A stretch of 64,000 nt of DNA from Psoroptes ovis (GCA_002943765.1 PQWQ01000006.1:2976001-3040000); one strand, 5' to 3'; shown: positions 20,955-32,713, counted from the stretch's first letter. The notes: generated from the sequence alone by a model not told the origin. Translations and numbers: made by a program.

Positions 20955-22818
20955 ATGGAAAATTCTTCCAATGAAGAAAATGAATTAACAGATGATGATA
21001 GCCTCGATAGTGAAGACGATGATAGCAATGACGAAAGCGATGTTAGCATCAATGATTTTAGCAGCGATTCTTCGGTTGAAATCATAGAAAATGAAGAAAT
21101 TCATCAATCGAATGCAAATACTCATCATGCCATCAGTATTCAAGAAAACAATGTCTCTGTTAATTTTACAAATAATAATGTTGATGAAACAAATGTAATG
21201 AACTCTGAAAAAAATAATACAACCAGTGAGGAAGACAAAAGTAATATCTCTGATACAGAAATTGATTGCTGTATTATTTGTGGTGATCATTATACCAATA
21301 GTGATGAACATCATATTGTTACACTTCGTTGCGGTCATTTGTTTGGAAAGAGTTGTATCGAAAGATGGCTGACGCCTCAACATCGCAATCTACGCTGTCC
21401 AACATGCAGTCGAACTGCTCGTCGCCGTGATATCATTAAAATATTTGCTCAAAATCTAAGACCTTTAGATACATGGAAATTAGATGAGAGTAACAAAAAA
21501 ATTGAAGAATACAAAAAACAAATAGAAAAATTAAACATAACAATTATAAGTCTGGAGAATACTAACAAGCGATTGACGACAGAAAATGATTACCTCAAAT
21601 CAAAATTAATAGATTTTCATGATAAAAATAATGGCGGGAAAATAGACATCAATCGTTTTAAGCCTCCCGAAGGTTTTGCTTCATCATCATCATCATCATC
21701 AACAAAACGTACGAAATCATTTCATATTTCGCATCTTAAAGATATTTCATTTGCCGAGATCGGTTCTCGTTATTTATGTTACAGTCATATATCAGATCAT
21801 CTCGTTGTAAATATTTTCAGCTCAAATTTTTCACATCCAATGTTTCCTTGTTATGGTGTTCGAATGTTTAATTTAGAGAGTAATGCAAATGAGTCATTAT
21901 TTTTGCATGCAAAAGCTATGAAAGGCATGGTTGTTAATAGTTCCGAAGGTACATTAATAACTGTTTCATTAGATAAGACTATGAAATATACATCAATATT
22001 CAATAAAGCGATCATTGAGAATATTCAATTGTCTATTGAACCATGGAGCGTGACAAAAATGCCTGATAATAATTTGTCATGTGTAGGTTATCGCAACAGT
22101 ATCATCGATGTTTACGATCGTAGACAATCAGATGAGCCTATATTCACTTTTAAACCTACTTCGAACGAAATACCAACACCTGTAGCTTCGATGACCATTG
22201 TAGAATATTCACATAATCATCATCGAAAAACTGCTTTATTGTCAATGCATTTAGATTCATTTTGGTTATATTTATCTAAAGATAATTTAGCTACAAATAA
22301 TTATGAATGTTTTAAATTGCCTATGCACGGTAAAACATTATCTTGTGATTTTGATAAAAAAAGTGGTTACACATTAATATCATTTCGACCATCACAGAAA
22401 CATCAACGAACAACTCATTATGTAAGTAACATATTAGTATTGAATTTCAAAATTGAAATGATTTCCATTTTTTTCTTTCATGTAGATTTTAGATTTTGAA
22501 TATGATGATCAAACATCGACCATTGTTCCAAATATTATTAATATTTTAGAAGGTGGAACTCGTCAAGTACATTTGTCACATTCAAGAATCTACACTAATC
22601 AGAATGATGAGGATAATGATTCAGTATTTATATGTGCACCTAATGATAGTAATGTCTCTGACGGAGCAATTATTTGGGACTACAAAAAACGTTTTACGCA
22701 GCCAATTAAAACAAATATGCTCATTTATGATTTTGGCCTAATATCAGGACATCATTCAAGTCCAAATGGTTTATTTACATGTTTAGGCGAAAAAATTATA
22801 AAACTGTACAAAATATGA
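20955..22818 (+). CDS. RFWD3: RFWD3, RING and WD40 E3 ubiquitin ligase of the DNA damage response
   Basis: Two exons: 20955-22421 and 22486-22818 (599 aa; human 774). An acidic Ser/Asp-rich N-terminus leads to a RING at 106-151 with the core LRCGHLFGKSCIERWL, then ARRRDIIKIFAQNLRPLDT, a coiled coil, and a C-terminal WD40-like region matching RFWD3 block by block (GVRMFN, SLDKTMKYTS, VYDRRQSDEP, SFRPSQKH, GAIIWDYKK, KIIKLYKI). RFWD3 ubiquitinates RPA and RAD51 at stalled forks and in interstrand crosslink repair, and stabilises p53. The vertebrate SQ-rich N-terminus is shortened. AATAAA at 22858-22863 follows the stop. It is convergent with codanin-1, 76 bp between stops. Confidence 0.9.
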
Positions 22819-22894
22819 AATACATCAATTATTACTTTATGAAAAAAAATCATGTTAAATAAAAACAAAACATATTTTTCAAAAAAAATGACAA

Positions 22895-25800
22895 TCAAAA
22901 TTCTTCATCATTTTCATCGTTACAAAACCATGCTAACCAATCGATAATTTCGATGCGAATATCTTGCGGATCACAGAGATTATTCATACGAACAAAATCA
23001 ACCAACGATTGTAACATACTGGCAAATTTTGTCAATAACGATTTAGGCCATTCATTTTTCAATGTAACAATCGTATCTTCTTCTAACGCATCAAAATTAT
23101 AAATATCTAGTTTAATCATGCGTCGTAATAATGTTTCCCATTTTTGCCAGCTTTTCATTGGTGATTTTGAACGATTGATCATGTAAAAATATTTTGAACA
23201 AATTATTTTTTTATATTTTGCTGTGACGTTTGTTTTTGTCCAATAATCGATTGCATTATCTAATAAATTATCATTAAATTGTAATGGTAAATATATCAAT
23301 AAGCACATTAATAGATCTAAAATTATCATATCAAATATTTGTTGATCTGCCATTTCAATATTATTTGATGAACATTTGATTACTTTGAATTGTTGGATAA
23401 TCTTAATAATTGAATCGACATACGATTTATCGAATTTTTCATGGATAATATCACAGATAAGTTGCTTTGAATTCATTATCAATTTTGAATCATCCAATAT
23501 AAAATGTTTTTCATTCAAATTGATGTGTCGAACATTTTTAGATAATTTTATTTTGATTAGATTTGCATCATTTAAGTTCAAATCAATCCATTCAAAACAT
23601 TTTTGCCGAATTTTTTTCGAACACAATTGTTGCATTATGAATCGTTTTGTTTCATCATCAAAATTCTCATCATCTTCAACTATCAATGTTGAATATATTT
23701 TCTCAATTAGAGGGGTAGAATGTTTTTCAATAAAGTGTTTACAGTCATCTCGTATTTGACGATATACTTTTTCATTTTCAACTTGATCATTCATTTTCAT
23801 ATGATCGGAATGTTTTTGAATGGATGATAGAATGATTTCATTTTTTAGCTTTTGGATACAATTTTCTTTTATGTTATCATTCACAAAATTAATACATTTG
23901 CGTAATGAATCAGAATGAATATTATAGAAGTGATTTTCAATTTGAAATTGTAATTTATTAATTATATTTGATGCTGAATTTTGAGACATCATTTTGTTTT
24001 CATCATCACTTTTGATCATTAATGTTGTTGGCTTGATTTTTCTTATTTCATTGCGACAACTGTTGCGCATAACATCGAGTATTTGCCGAGAAAATTGTGG
24101 GAAAAAATATAAAATAATGTTTGAATCTATGTATTTAGACAGATTAAAATCAAAATATGCATAGATTTTCGATTCATTAAATTTTGAAAATAATTTATCA
24201 GTGATATCTTCAGAATTTCGTCGATTATTTTCAATTATTGTGCTTAGATAGGATGATACATTAATTTTTTTGTAGATGAATAATTTTTCCAAATACAATT
24301 GTAAAAATATTCGAATATTGATGATCGATTCGATTGTGGTCGAATAGGAATCCAAATTTGGTAAATAAAATTTATAAATGAGTGTTAATAATGAAAAAAT
24401 ATCCGTAAAACAATTCATTTGTAATGAAATTTGGTCCATAAATAACAAAAATTCAATGATCCATGGTAAAACGATAAATAATGAAAAATTTTCCATAGAA
24501 TTAAGTAAAAATGTTTCAAAATTGAACATTAATGCCGAAGAATAATTATTAATTTGTCGCAATTTTTTTTGCTTGTCAATGAATGTTTGATTTAAATTTA
24601 CATCGATTTTCTTTCTGGTTTCGAACGGATAAAATGATAGAAATCCAGCAAATTTGGCTAATAAACTTGAGTGAATCAAAAAATTGGACAAATTTTCTTT
24701 ATTAGCATAATTATTAGGATTATTCGTTAAATTTGTCATCAATTCCAATAATTTCGTTTTTATTATCATTTTTAATTGCTCATTGAATGAATGTTGATCT
24801 GAATAAAAAATGAAATCACGGAAAAATAATTCGTTTTTACCAAAATTTTCATTGAATAAATTTTCATCATTTAATAAGCTGTTATTATTATTATTAGTTT
24901 GATGACGTTCACGCTGAGTGATACGATTCTGTAATTTATTCAATCTATCTTGATTTATTTTGACTTGATCATTTGAAGACAGTCCATTCAATATTTTTGT
25001 GCCAAAATTATTTGTAGCGCATCTATTGCTACATGACTTGATCAATTGATTAATGAATAATCTAGCTAAATGATAACTATTACTTAAATCTTTGTTTATC
25101 ATGAATATGTTCTGTATATTATTAGTGAATGACAAACGAATCGATATATCAGTAGATATAAGTGCTGACCATGAATTTTCATTATATTGTCGGTAAAGAC
25201 GATAAAATTCATCACGCTGCCTCCGAAACGATGAAAACGAATGATTATCAGAGAAATTCTGCTTACCATCTGTTTCCAATTTAAATGAAACAAATGAAAT
25301 ATCATTATTCGGTGGACTTGATGATGCTAATGAAATAGATGAAAATTTTGTTTGCATCAAATTTTCATTTAAAATCGTCTTAATTGATGATGATGATGAT
25401 TCCTTGAATTTATATAAAAATTGATTGTCAAGTAAATGATGAATGACATTTTCATTAAAACAGACGATAAATTTTTTCTGTACAATAATCTCGCAAAAAA
25501 CAAGCCAGCCAAAATAAAAACAATTATGATAAGAATTAAATAATTTCGAAAGGATCGAATTTTGATCCTCAGCAAAATCATTAGAAATTATACTTGAATC
25601 TACCACAGATTTTTTACTAATCACTTCAATTATAAAACGTATTTCTTCGAATAAATATGGCCAAAAGTTATTGACTAATATTAATTGATATAATTTCTGT
25701 AATTTTTCAATCTTTGTGTGACCATTAGATTCATAAACTTTATCAAATTTAGGCTCAATGACTGTAGAATTGAAATTTTTTTGAATATTTGTATTTGACT

Positions 25801-26299
25801 CAATGTTATTATTATCATTGCTATAATTCTTGAAATTTTTGTAAACTCGATTATTTTTTCTGAACTGTTTCCATAATTCACGTTCTTCTTTTAAAAAATC
25901 TATCGATAATATTTTTTCATTCTTAAGTGAAGAATTTTCAAGAAAATTATCATTTTGGACTATATTTGTTTCATTGTTGACAATTTTGGTGGGTTTAATA
26001 CGTTTTTTAGTTGGTTGTGGTTGCTGTTGCTCTAATGATGGGAATATATCTTCATTATCAATATTTAAACTATCGCTGAGAATGGTTGAATTATTATTAA
26101 TAATTGCTTTATTATCTTGCTTTAACAACCAATCCAATGATGAATGCAAACTTTCGATGAAATTCGTGATGAAATTTTGTGAATTCAAATCATCAACATT
26201 CAAGCTGTCATCGATCATTGATTTTGAACCATCGAACCAATTTTCGAAATCATGCAATGATAATTTCTCATCAAAATATTGATGTAAAATTTGTTCCAT
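22895..26299 (-). CDS. CDAN1: Codanin-1 (CDAN1)
   Basis: An intronless 1134-aa frame (human 1227 aa). Recognisable blocks: LKEERELWKQFR, the CODANIN-1 core VSFKLETDGKQNF with SFRRQRDEFYRLY, RDFIFYSDQHSFNEQL, SLLAKFAGFLSFYPF, PWIIEFLLF and SLRKCINFVNDNIKENC. In mammals codanin-1 is a cytoplasmic partner that sequesters the histone chaperone ASF1 and restrains histone H3-H4 delivery; human mutations cause congenital dyserythropoietic anaemia type I, and the Drosophila counterpart is essential. The region between the N-terminal helices and the core, which in vertebrates bears the ASF1-binding motif, is short and Asn-rich here; it includes KKRIKPTKI, possibly part of such a basic motif (inference). 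It lies 157 bp downstream of the next minus-strand gene. Confidence 0.9.
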   Translation of the reverse strand: MEQILHQYFDEKLSLHDFENWFDGSKSMIDDSLNVDDLNSQNFITNFIESLHSSLDWLLKQDNKAIINNNSTILSDSLNIDNEDIFPSLEQQQPQPTKKRIKPTKIVNNETNIVQNDNFLENSSLKNEKILSIDFLKEERELWKQFRKNNRVYKNFKNYSNDNNNIESNTNIQKNFNSTVIEPKFDKVYESNGHTKIEKLQKLYQLILVNNFWPYLFEEIRFIIEVISKKSVVDSSIISNDFAEDQNSILSKLFNSYHNCFYFGWLVFCEIIVQKKFIVCFNENVIHHLLDNQFLYKFKESSSSSIKTILNENLMQTKFSSISLASSSPPNNDISFVSFKLETDGKQNFSDNHSFSSFRRQRDEFYRLYRQYNENSWSALISTDISIRLSFTNNIQNIFMINKDLSNSYHLARLFINQLIKSCSNRCATNNFGTKILNGLSSNDQVKINQDRLNKLQNRITQRERHQTNNNNNSLLNDENLFNENFGKNELFFRDFIFYSDQHSFNEQLKMIIKTKLLELMTNLTNNPNNYANKENLSNFLIHSSLLAKFAGFLSFYPFETRKKIDVNLNQTFIDKQKKLRQINNYSSALMFNFETFLLNSMENFSLFIVLPWIIEFLLFMDQISLQMNCFTDIFSLLTLIYKFYLPNLDSYSTTIESIINIRIFLQLYLEKLFIYKKINVSSYLSTIIENNRRNSEDITDKLFSKFNESKIYAYFDFNLSKYIDSNIILYFFPQFSRQILDVMRNSCRNEIRKIKPTTLMIKSDDENKMMSQNSASNIINKLQFQIENHFYNIHSDSLRKCINFVNDNIKENCIQKLKNEIILSSIQKHSDHMKMNDQVENEKVYRQIRDDCKHFIEKHSTPLIEKIYSTLIVEDDENFDDETKRFIMQQLCSKKIRQKCFEWIDLNLNDANLIKIKLSKNVRHINLNEKHFILDDSKLIMNSKQLICDIIHEKFDKSYVDSIIKIIQQFKVIKCSSNNIEMADQQIFDMIILDLLMCLLIYLPLQFNDNLLDNAIDYWTKTNVTAKYKKIICSKYFYMINRSKSPMKSWQKWETLLRRMIKLDIYNFDALEEDTIVTLKNEWPKSLLTKFASMLQSLVDFVRMNNLCDPQDIRIEIIDWLAWFCNDENDEEF

Positions 26300-26456
26300 T
26301 TTATGCAGAGTTAATTAGAAATTAAAACATTAATAAATTACAATTAAAACATTCAATAAAATTTTTATTTTGAAAAAATAGCAATTAAAAATTGTAAATA
26401 AAAATGTGCATTTGTTAGGGTTGAAATAGTTTCTATGAAATTTAAATTCAAAATTT

Positions 26457-28916
26457 TCAAATTTTTATCTGATTTTGAAATATTTTTACCATATTCATGA
26501 CGATAAAACGATTAAAATCTTGATTATTGAATTTATTCATCAAATTTTGGCAATGATAGCTTATTAATGTAAATTTGAGATCTATGATGTTTCGAATAAA
26601 TTTTCCATAAATTCCATCAATTTCAATATTATTTTTATGATAATATTTTGATATATATTGCATTTTATTCAATTCAATGTATTTCGGTAATATTTCATTC
26701 ATTTTATATGATTCATTTTCATGAAAATAATCATAAAAATATTCATATGTCATTTGATTTGATTTACATGATTGTTGATCATTAATTTTACTATTATTCA
26801 TAATCGATTGATGCAAAAAATGTAAATATGAACGAAAAAATTCATCAAAGTTGAATCGATTGAATAATTTTTCATACCAAATGATTAATAAACATGATAT
26901 TTTATTTGAGAGAAACTTGAATGAGAAAAATTCATCATCCCTGGAAATTAACCATAATATCATACTCGTTATGCGTTGATATAGTGCAAAATAATCATCA
27001 ATCTGATGATTTTCCAGGATTTTCTTTTTTGAAATTTTGGTTTCATTACATGATTGCTGCTCTTGTTTTTGTTGTAATTTATGATTGAAAATTTCTAAAT
27101 TATTCTTCAATATCATTTCGTTTGCATTCGTTTCGTCAAATTCGATTGGTGTGATAGAAAATTTTTTCAGCATCTGATAATTAACGTAAAGATTTTCAAT
27201 TTGTGTTGCAATTTGTCCGAATTTTGCTTTTACTGGCATAAAAAAGTCGAAATAATTTTTCATACGATTCAAACTGAATAATGAAAATTTTTTCATCTTT
27301 TCTTTTTGATTTTTATCATGATCATTTTTGTCCGTCGCATTTTGATTTTCGATTATTTGTTTTGTTTCAATTAATGTTTTGTATTTATAACCAAGAAATT
27401 CACATAATTCTTTTGATTCATTTATTATTTTTATATTTTCTAATTCTTGTAAGAATTCAGTTAAATGCTCGCGACGTTGTTGAACGAATGTTGAATTTGC
27501 ATTCAAATTACGAGATGATGAAGCTGTTGGCATTAAATGACTAAATAATGAATTCGGATTGAAATACATACTTGATGGTTTACGTTTTATTCGTCTCATA
27601 TATTTACCATAGTCAAGATGCTTTTCTAATCGATATTGGAATGATAAAAATTCACTGAATCTACGCGATACTTGATATGATTGCCATCGTGTTTGTAGTT
27701 GATTATTTTCATTATCAATTACTAATACATTATAAATAATGATATAATCAATATATGGATTAATTTTAGATTTTTCCGATAGTTTCATATTATTGTTTAT
27801 GAATGGATTGGTAGTTGAAATTTTTGCATCGATTATTTGTAATTTTTTGAAAAAACCATCTGATAAATTATTGGAAGAATTATGCGATGATTTTCCATCA
27901 TCATTTTCATCAACTGCATCATTTAAAATACAATTATCTTCACATATTGATTTATTCGATTTCAAATTCCCATCCAAATCGTTATTTGAATCACTAGAAT
28001 ATTTGTTATTCAAAGTTTCTACATCTGTGATATTATTTTCGATGCATAGAATAAATTCATTTATTGACATGGTACCAAAACAAATAGAATATGTATAGAT
28101 AAAATTATACAATATGTAATATGGATTCGTAATTTTATCAATTGTTGGCAATATCAAAATATATATGAATATATTATATACAAAGGAACGTATGGAATTA
28201 TCATTAAAGTTACCGTTTTCTATCATTATCAAAGAATTCAGATCATTTGGAAGAATTTCATTAAATAAATCATCTAATAAATCCATATAAGCTTGATGCT
28301 CCATATCATTGAAATTCGTGATTGAATTTTTTGTATTGAATCTTTTCTTATCTTCGAAACATTCATTGAATTTGTCAATTAAATTGATCAAAAATTCCAT
28401 ATCATTTGCACAAATTTTTTTCTTCATTAAATGATAAAAATTGCACAATGTTGCATGAAGATTTCTTTTAAACAATGATCGAAAATTATCATCATCATTG
28501 TTCGACGGCAATGATGTCTTGATGATATTGTACCAAGAATCAATATAATTAAAACAAATAACATCGATTAATTTATCAATTTCATGTTTTATGTCTTTTT
28601 GAACATTATCATGATTATCATCATCATTTTCATTATTATCACTAATAATGTTATCACAATAAGACCAATAATTCAAGCGGGTGAAATTTAAATTTTTAAA
28701 ACATTTGATACTTAACTTTTTTAATAAATTATTTAAATAATCATTCAATGTTTCAAATAAATGTTTGAAAAATTCAAATATGACAATAATACCAGTACAA
28801 TTTTCATGGCGTAAAATTTGTAAATAATTTTGTATCGATGGATAAAATATGAATAAAAGAATGAATGATAATGTTGAAAATATATAAAAAATAAATAATT
28901 CAAATATTATCAACAT
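26457..28916 (-). CDS. PXA-PX-nexin C sorting nexin, SNX19-like
   Basis: An intronless 819-aa frame. The first 26 residues are a hydrophobic membrane anchor, and a PXA-like helical region spans about 95-285. A PX domain follows at about 385-515, with the lipid-binding RRFSEF block and a downstream Arg/Lys-rich RRIKRKP loop. The C-terminal half carries a nexin-C-like domain (about 680-790). No RGS domain is evident between PXA and PX, which separates SNX19 from SNX13, SNX14 and SNX25. SNX19 and its relatives are ER-anchored proteins that bind phosphoinositides at contacts with endolysosomes or lipid droplets. The sequence is divergent and extremely Asn/Ile/Phe-rich, so the subfamily is less certain than the architecture. 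It diverges from COQ4 across 167 bp. Confidence 0.75.
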   Translation of the reverse strand: MLIIFELFIFYIFSTLSFILLFIFYPSIQNYLQILRHENCTGIIVIFEFFKHLFETLNDYLNNLLKKLSIKCFKNLNFTRLNYWSYCDNIISDNNENDDDNHDNVQKDIKHEIDKLIDVICFNYIDSWYNIIKTSLPSNNDDDNFRSLFKRNLHATLCNFYHLMKKKICANDMEFLINLIDKFNECFEDKKRFNTKNSITNFNDMEHQAYMDLLDDLFNEILPNDLNSLIMIENGNFNDNSIRSFVYNIFIYILILPTIDKITNPYYILYNFIYTYSICFGTMSINEFILCIENNITDVETLNNKYSSDSNNDLDGNLKSNKSICEDNCILNDAVDENDDGKSSHNSSNNLSDGFFKKLQIIDAKISTTNPFINNNMKLSEKSKINPYIDYIIIYNVLVIDNENNQLQTRWQSYQVSRRFSEFLSFQYRLEKHLDYGKYMRRIKRKPSSMYFNPNSLFSHLMPTASSSRNLNANSTFVQQRREHLTEFLQELENIKIINESKELCEFLGYKYKTLIETKQIIENQNATDKNDHDKNQKEKMKKFSLFSLNRMKNYFDFFMPVKAKFGQIATQIENLYVNYQMLKKFSITPIEFDETNANEMILKNNLEIFNHKLQQKQEQQSCNETKISKKKILENHQIDDYFALYQRITSMILWLISRDDEFFSFKFLSNKISCLLIIWYEKLFNRFNFDEFFRSYLHFLHQSIMNNSKINDQQSCKSNQMTYEYFYDYFHENESYKMNEILPKYIELNKMQYISKYYHKNNIEIDGIYGKFIRNIIDLKFTLISYHCQNLMNKFNNQDFNRFIVMNMVKIFQNQIKI

Positions 28917-29083
28917 TTTTATTTCATTCTTGCCAGATTTTAAAATTTTTCATATTTGAAAAATGTGTTAAAAAATTGCGTATTTTGATCGATTGATGTT
29001 ATTTTGCATCGATAAACGACAATTAATAATCGATTGTATCGCAATCGTCATTGAATGTTCAGTAATTGAATAATCAATTAACG

Positions 29084-30084
29084 ATGTTTCGGTTGATTTT
29101 TAAAAATCACATCATTCGTACCGTATCACCCAAAGACATTAAAATTTGCAGACCAATTTTCAATGGTAAAATCAATTTTGATCATAATCAATTATCAGAT
29201 GAATTCGAATTAAATTCTAATAATGATCATGATGATGAATCATCGATCATTGATCAGCAACCTCTTTATGATGGTCATATTCGTTTATCACCTTTTCAAC
29301 GAACATTGTTATCGGTCGGTACGGCATTAGCAGCACTCAATGATCCTTATCGTGATGGTAAATGTTAAACAATTAGCATCATATGTTTATTGAATTTCCA
29401 ATTATTTTATTTTCTTAGATGCTGTAGCAACATTCGGTGAAACTACTGGTTATTATGCTTTACAAAAAATATATAAAGATATGCTAAATGATCCTGAAGG
29501 ACAGAGAATCATTCGTGATCAACCTAGAATTCACTCTACAATAATTGATTTAGAGGCATTAGCAGAATATCCACCTAATACATTTGGCTACAATTATTAT
29601 GATTTTTTGCGTGTAAATGTGAGTTTTTCCTTATTTCTCATTATATGCTTTATTAATTCCTTAAAATAATTAGAAAATTAGTCCAGATTCGAGAAGACAA
29701 GTGCGATTCATTGATGATCCTGAATTAGCTTACGTTTGTCAACGTTATCGAGAAGTTCATGATATTGTTCATTGCGTACTTTCTATGCCAACAAATATGT
29801 TAGGTGAAGTTATCGTCAAATGGGTTGAAGCTATTCAAACAGGTTTACCATTATGCTGGTTTGGTGGTTTATTTGGTGCGATCAAATTGAATGCTAAAGC
29901 CCGCGACGTCTATATAAAAGAAGGACTGCCATGGGCGCTACAATGTGGGCATCAGGCGAAAAATTTCATGTGTGTTTATTACGAACAACGGTTTGAACAA
30001 GATTTCGAAGATCTGAGAAGAGAATTGAATATACCTAAACCGCCTAAAATTGGTAAAATGCGTTCACATGTATCTTATAGTTGA
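29084..30084 (+). CDS. COQ4: COQ4, ubiquinone biosynthesis protein
   Basis: Three exons: 29084-29357, 29419-29618, 29674-30084 (294 aa), GT-AG introns of 61 and 55 bp. The start is the first ATG in frame; the N-terminus is basic and Ser/Thr-rich, consistent with mitochondrial import. The family blocks PYRDDAVATFGETTG, SPDSRRQVRFIDDPELAYV and the metal-binding HDIVH motif (H187, D188, H191, E203; the HDxxHx11E signature) are all intact, as is WFGGLFG. COQ4 sits on the matrix side of the inner membrane, organises the coenzyme Q synthesis complex, and is reported to remove the C1 carboxyl of the ring precursor. AATAAA at 30094-30099 lies only 10 bp past the stop, close to the SURF1 stop on the other strand. 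Confidence 0.92.
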
Positions 30085-30105
30085 ATTATTTATAATAAAA
30101 CAGAA

Positions 30106-31164
30106 TCAAAAGATAATATACACGATTATGGTCAATAATAAATAAATAAAACTCGTTCTATATTTTCTGAAAATTTCTACTGCACCATCATTTGGTAACG
30201 TTATTTGGCCACCTATTGGCCCCAATTTATGTGTACTTTTGTGATCAGCAACGAATATTGCACAAGGCTCTATTTTTAATTGTTCGGCTAAATTTTTCAA
30301 ATCTAATTTGTTGCATGTGGATTCAGAACGTTTGAAATTCGAACCACCATAAAGCCATGTTCGAAATGTTGTGATTGCATCTAACTATTTTTATTAAATT
30401 TGAAAATAAAAAAATTCAAGCTCTAATAATAAATATACATACTTTCTCATCAAACGTTACAAATGCATCTAATTCAATGAGGCCTTCGATTTGACCGGAT
30501 CGTCTAGAGTCGGGACTTTTTCGATGTTCAGAGACCCAACCACGATTCACCAGTATACGGCGGCCATTTTCCAGAATGAAAGGTGTCAATACATAGTAAC
30601 CATATCTATCAAATGGTGAAACAGGACTATTATAAAATTGTATATTAGTACGGTTGGGCAATAAAATTTCATTTTCATGATCAAAATATCCACGCAATTT
30701 GACTTTTGTATACATTAAATCATGCAATTTTTCTAGACTTGTATGTGAAGAATGAAAAAAATGAATCGATTAGAATTAGTTCTGAACTTTGGATGAATTT
30801 TACTCTTCAGGCAATTCAATCGATGGCATGTTTTCCAAATCTTCTAACGTCAATTGGGGAGATTGCTTATTCACATCTGCGGCATCGTTCCTATATTGCT
30901 TCACCGCATGATAAAATGCAAATGAAAATGGTACAATCCAAAGATTTTTCGAAGCCTAAAATGAAATTTTCAATCAATCAGATTAATATAATTTAAACAA
31001 TAAAATTAACCAACTTTCATCATGTTATCTAAAATCTTAGTATTAGTTCCAGATGATCTTTTTTCATATTTTGGTTTTGGTGGATGAAAATATTTAACAA
31101 CAACAATACTTTGATTGGAAAATTTCCGATCAATTTTTGAAATTGATCGAAATATTGCAAACAT
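30106..31164 (-). CDS. SURF1: SURF1, cytochrome c oxidase assembly factor
   Basis: Four exons by my model: 31015-31164, 30804-30955, 30443-30737, 30106-30384 (291 aa; human 300). The core is clear: VKLRGYFDHENEILL, YYVLTPF, RRILVNRGWVSEHR, GQIEGLIELDAFV, FVADHKSTHKLGPIGGQ, then a second hydrophobic segment near the C-terminus. SURF1 is an inner-membrane protein needed for early haem A/COX1 assembly; loss causes Leigh syndrome in humans. The first transmembrane part (NLWIVPFSFAFYHAV) is diverged and lacks the usual GxWQ motif. The first intron needs a weak GTTGGT donor to stay in frame, so exon 1 is the least secure piece; the remaining junctions are solid. The stop lies 21 bp from the COQ4 stop. 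Confidence 0.82.
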
Positions 31165-31437
31165 TTTTATTTAAATTTTTAAAAATTAAAAATGTAAATG
31201 GAATTTGATTCATCTTTTATTGTGTCCTATCCTTTATGAACATTACAGTCATATGGCATTAATTTTTTGATTGTTCATTTTGGCGATAACGTTTTTTCTA
31301 GCTTTTTGCATCAGTTTTCTATTGGTTCAATTAAATCTCATTTTTTTGATAAAAAATTTTTTTGTTAATTCATTTTTAATAAGATAATTTCAAATATTCC
31401 AAATTTAGATAGAATTTCCTAATTTGATTTTAAGAAA

Positions 31438-32617
31438 ATGTCACAAAATTCATCAACTAAAACCAGATTCGTTGCTTCATTTATGCAATTCCTTTCAGAT
31501 GAATTGAACAATGATGAGTTATCAAGTGATTCAAAAGAAAGCATTGAAGGTAAGTTTTTGAATTGTTTTCTCTATTGAACTCTGATTTTGATTTTCAATT
31601 TTGTTCTTATCTGAATAGTTGCTATACAATGTTTAGAAACCGCTTATAGCATTAATCCGGTTGATGGTACATTGTTTTCGAAAAAGCCATTAATTGATAT
31701 ATTTAATGATTATATCAAAACGGAGAAACAAGACTCTACGAAAATAGTATCAGAAGCTGATAAAGCAAAAGCTGATGCATTGAAAAATGATGGAAATGAA
31801 ATGATGAAGAATGGCAAATATCAAGAAGCATTGGATGCATATACTAAGGCTATCGAATTGGATGATACCAATCCAATTTATTATTGTAATCGTGCTGCTG
31901 CACACAGCAAATTGGATGATCATTTGGCTGCGATTGAAGATTGTAGAGTAGCCATACGTAGAGATCCTAATTATAGTAAAGCATATTGCCGCATGGGTTT
32001 AGCTTATGTCAATCTCAAAGATCATCAACGTGCTCGTGATTGTTATAAAAAAGCGGTTGAATTAGACCCCAGTGAGAGTAATAAGAATAATCTACGTTTA
32101 GCCGAAGAAAAATTGAAAGAAGATCAAGCTCAATTTTCAAATATGGGTTTCTCGAATATGTTTAATAATCCACAATTGATGAATTTTGCATCACAAATCA
32201 TGTCCAATCCAAATATGCAAAATATGTGCGTTTAATTCTATTAATAATAACTCTTGAATTAATTAAACTTTTTAAACAGGTTTTCACAGATGCTTGGTTC
32301 AATGAGTGGCATGGGACAATCGAATACTGATCAATCGAAAGATAATAATCAATCGGGAGATGATACCAATAATGCTGGCGGCGGTGAAGGAATAGCAAAT
32401 CCAATGCAAGCATTTTTACAAGTGTAAGTTTTTGCATGTGATGAATGTGACATAAATTATAATTTATCATCATTTCAGTGGACAACAGTTTGCTGAACAA
32501 ATTCGTCAAGCAAATCCAGAATTGATGGAACAACTACGTAATGCCATGGGTGCTAGTGCTGCTGCTGCCGAAGAAGCGAAAAAAGACGATAAATCTGACA
32601 AGCCGCCAGAAAATTAG
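31438..32617 (+). CDS. SGT, small glutamine-rich TPR co-chaperone
   Basis: Four exons: 31438-31549, 31619-32225, 32280-32423, 32479-32617 (333 aa), all GT-AG. An N-terminal dimerisation domain (about 1-60, with VASFMQFLSDEL and AIQCLETAY) is followed by three tetratricopeptide repeats at about 88-205 (NGKYQEALDAYTKAIELD and following) and a Met/Asn/Gln-rich C-terminal domain. SGT/SGTA binds Hsp70, Hsp90 and the BAG6/GET3 pathway, capturing hydrophobic segments of tail-anchored and mislocalised proteins. TPR residues typical of carboxylate clamps are visible. AATAAA at 32649-32654. It faces TRAPPC13 tail to tail (96 bp between stops) and diverges from SURF1 across 273 bp. Confidence 0.9.
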
Positions 32618-32713
32618 GGATACACAGAGGAAAAATGTTCTTTTGATAAATAAAATGAAAAGAAAACTTAGTTTTTTATTTGAAGAAATTTTTGAATTTA
32701 AGAAAAATATCAT

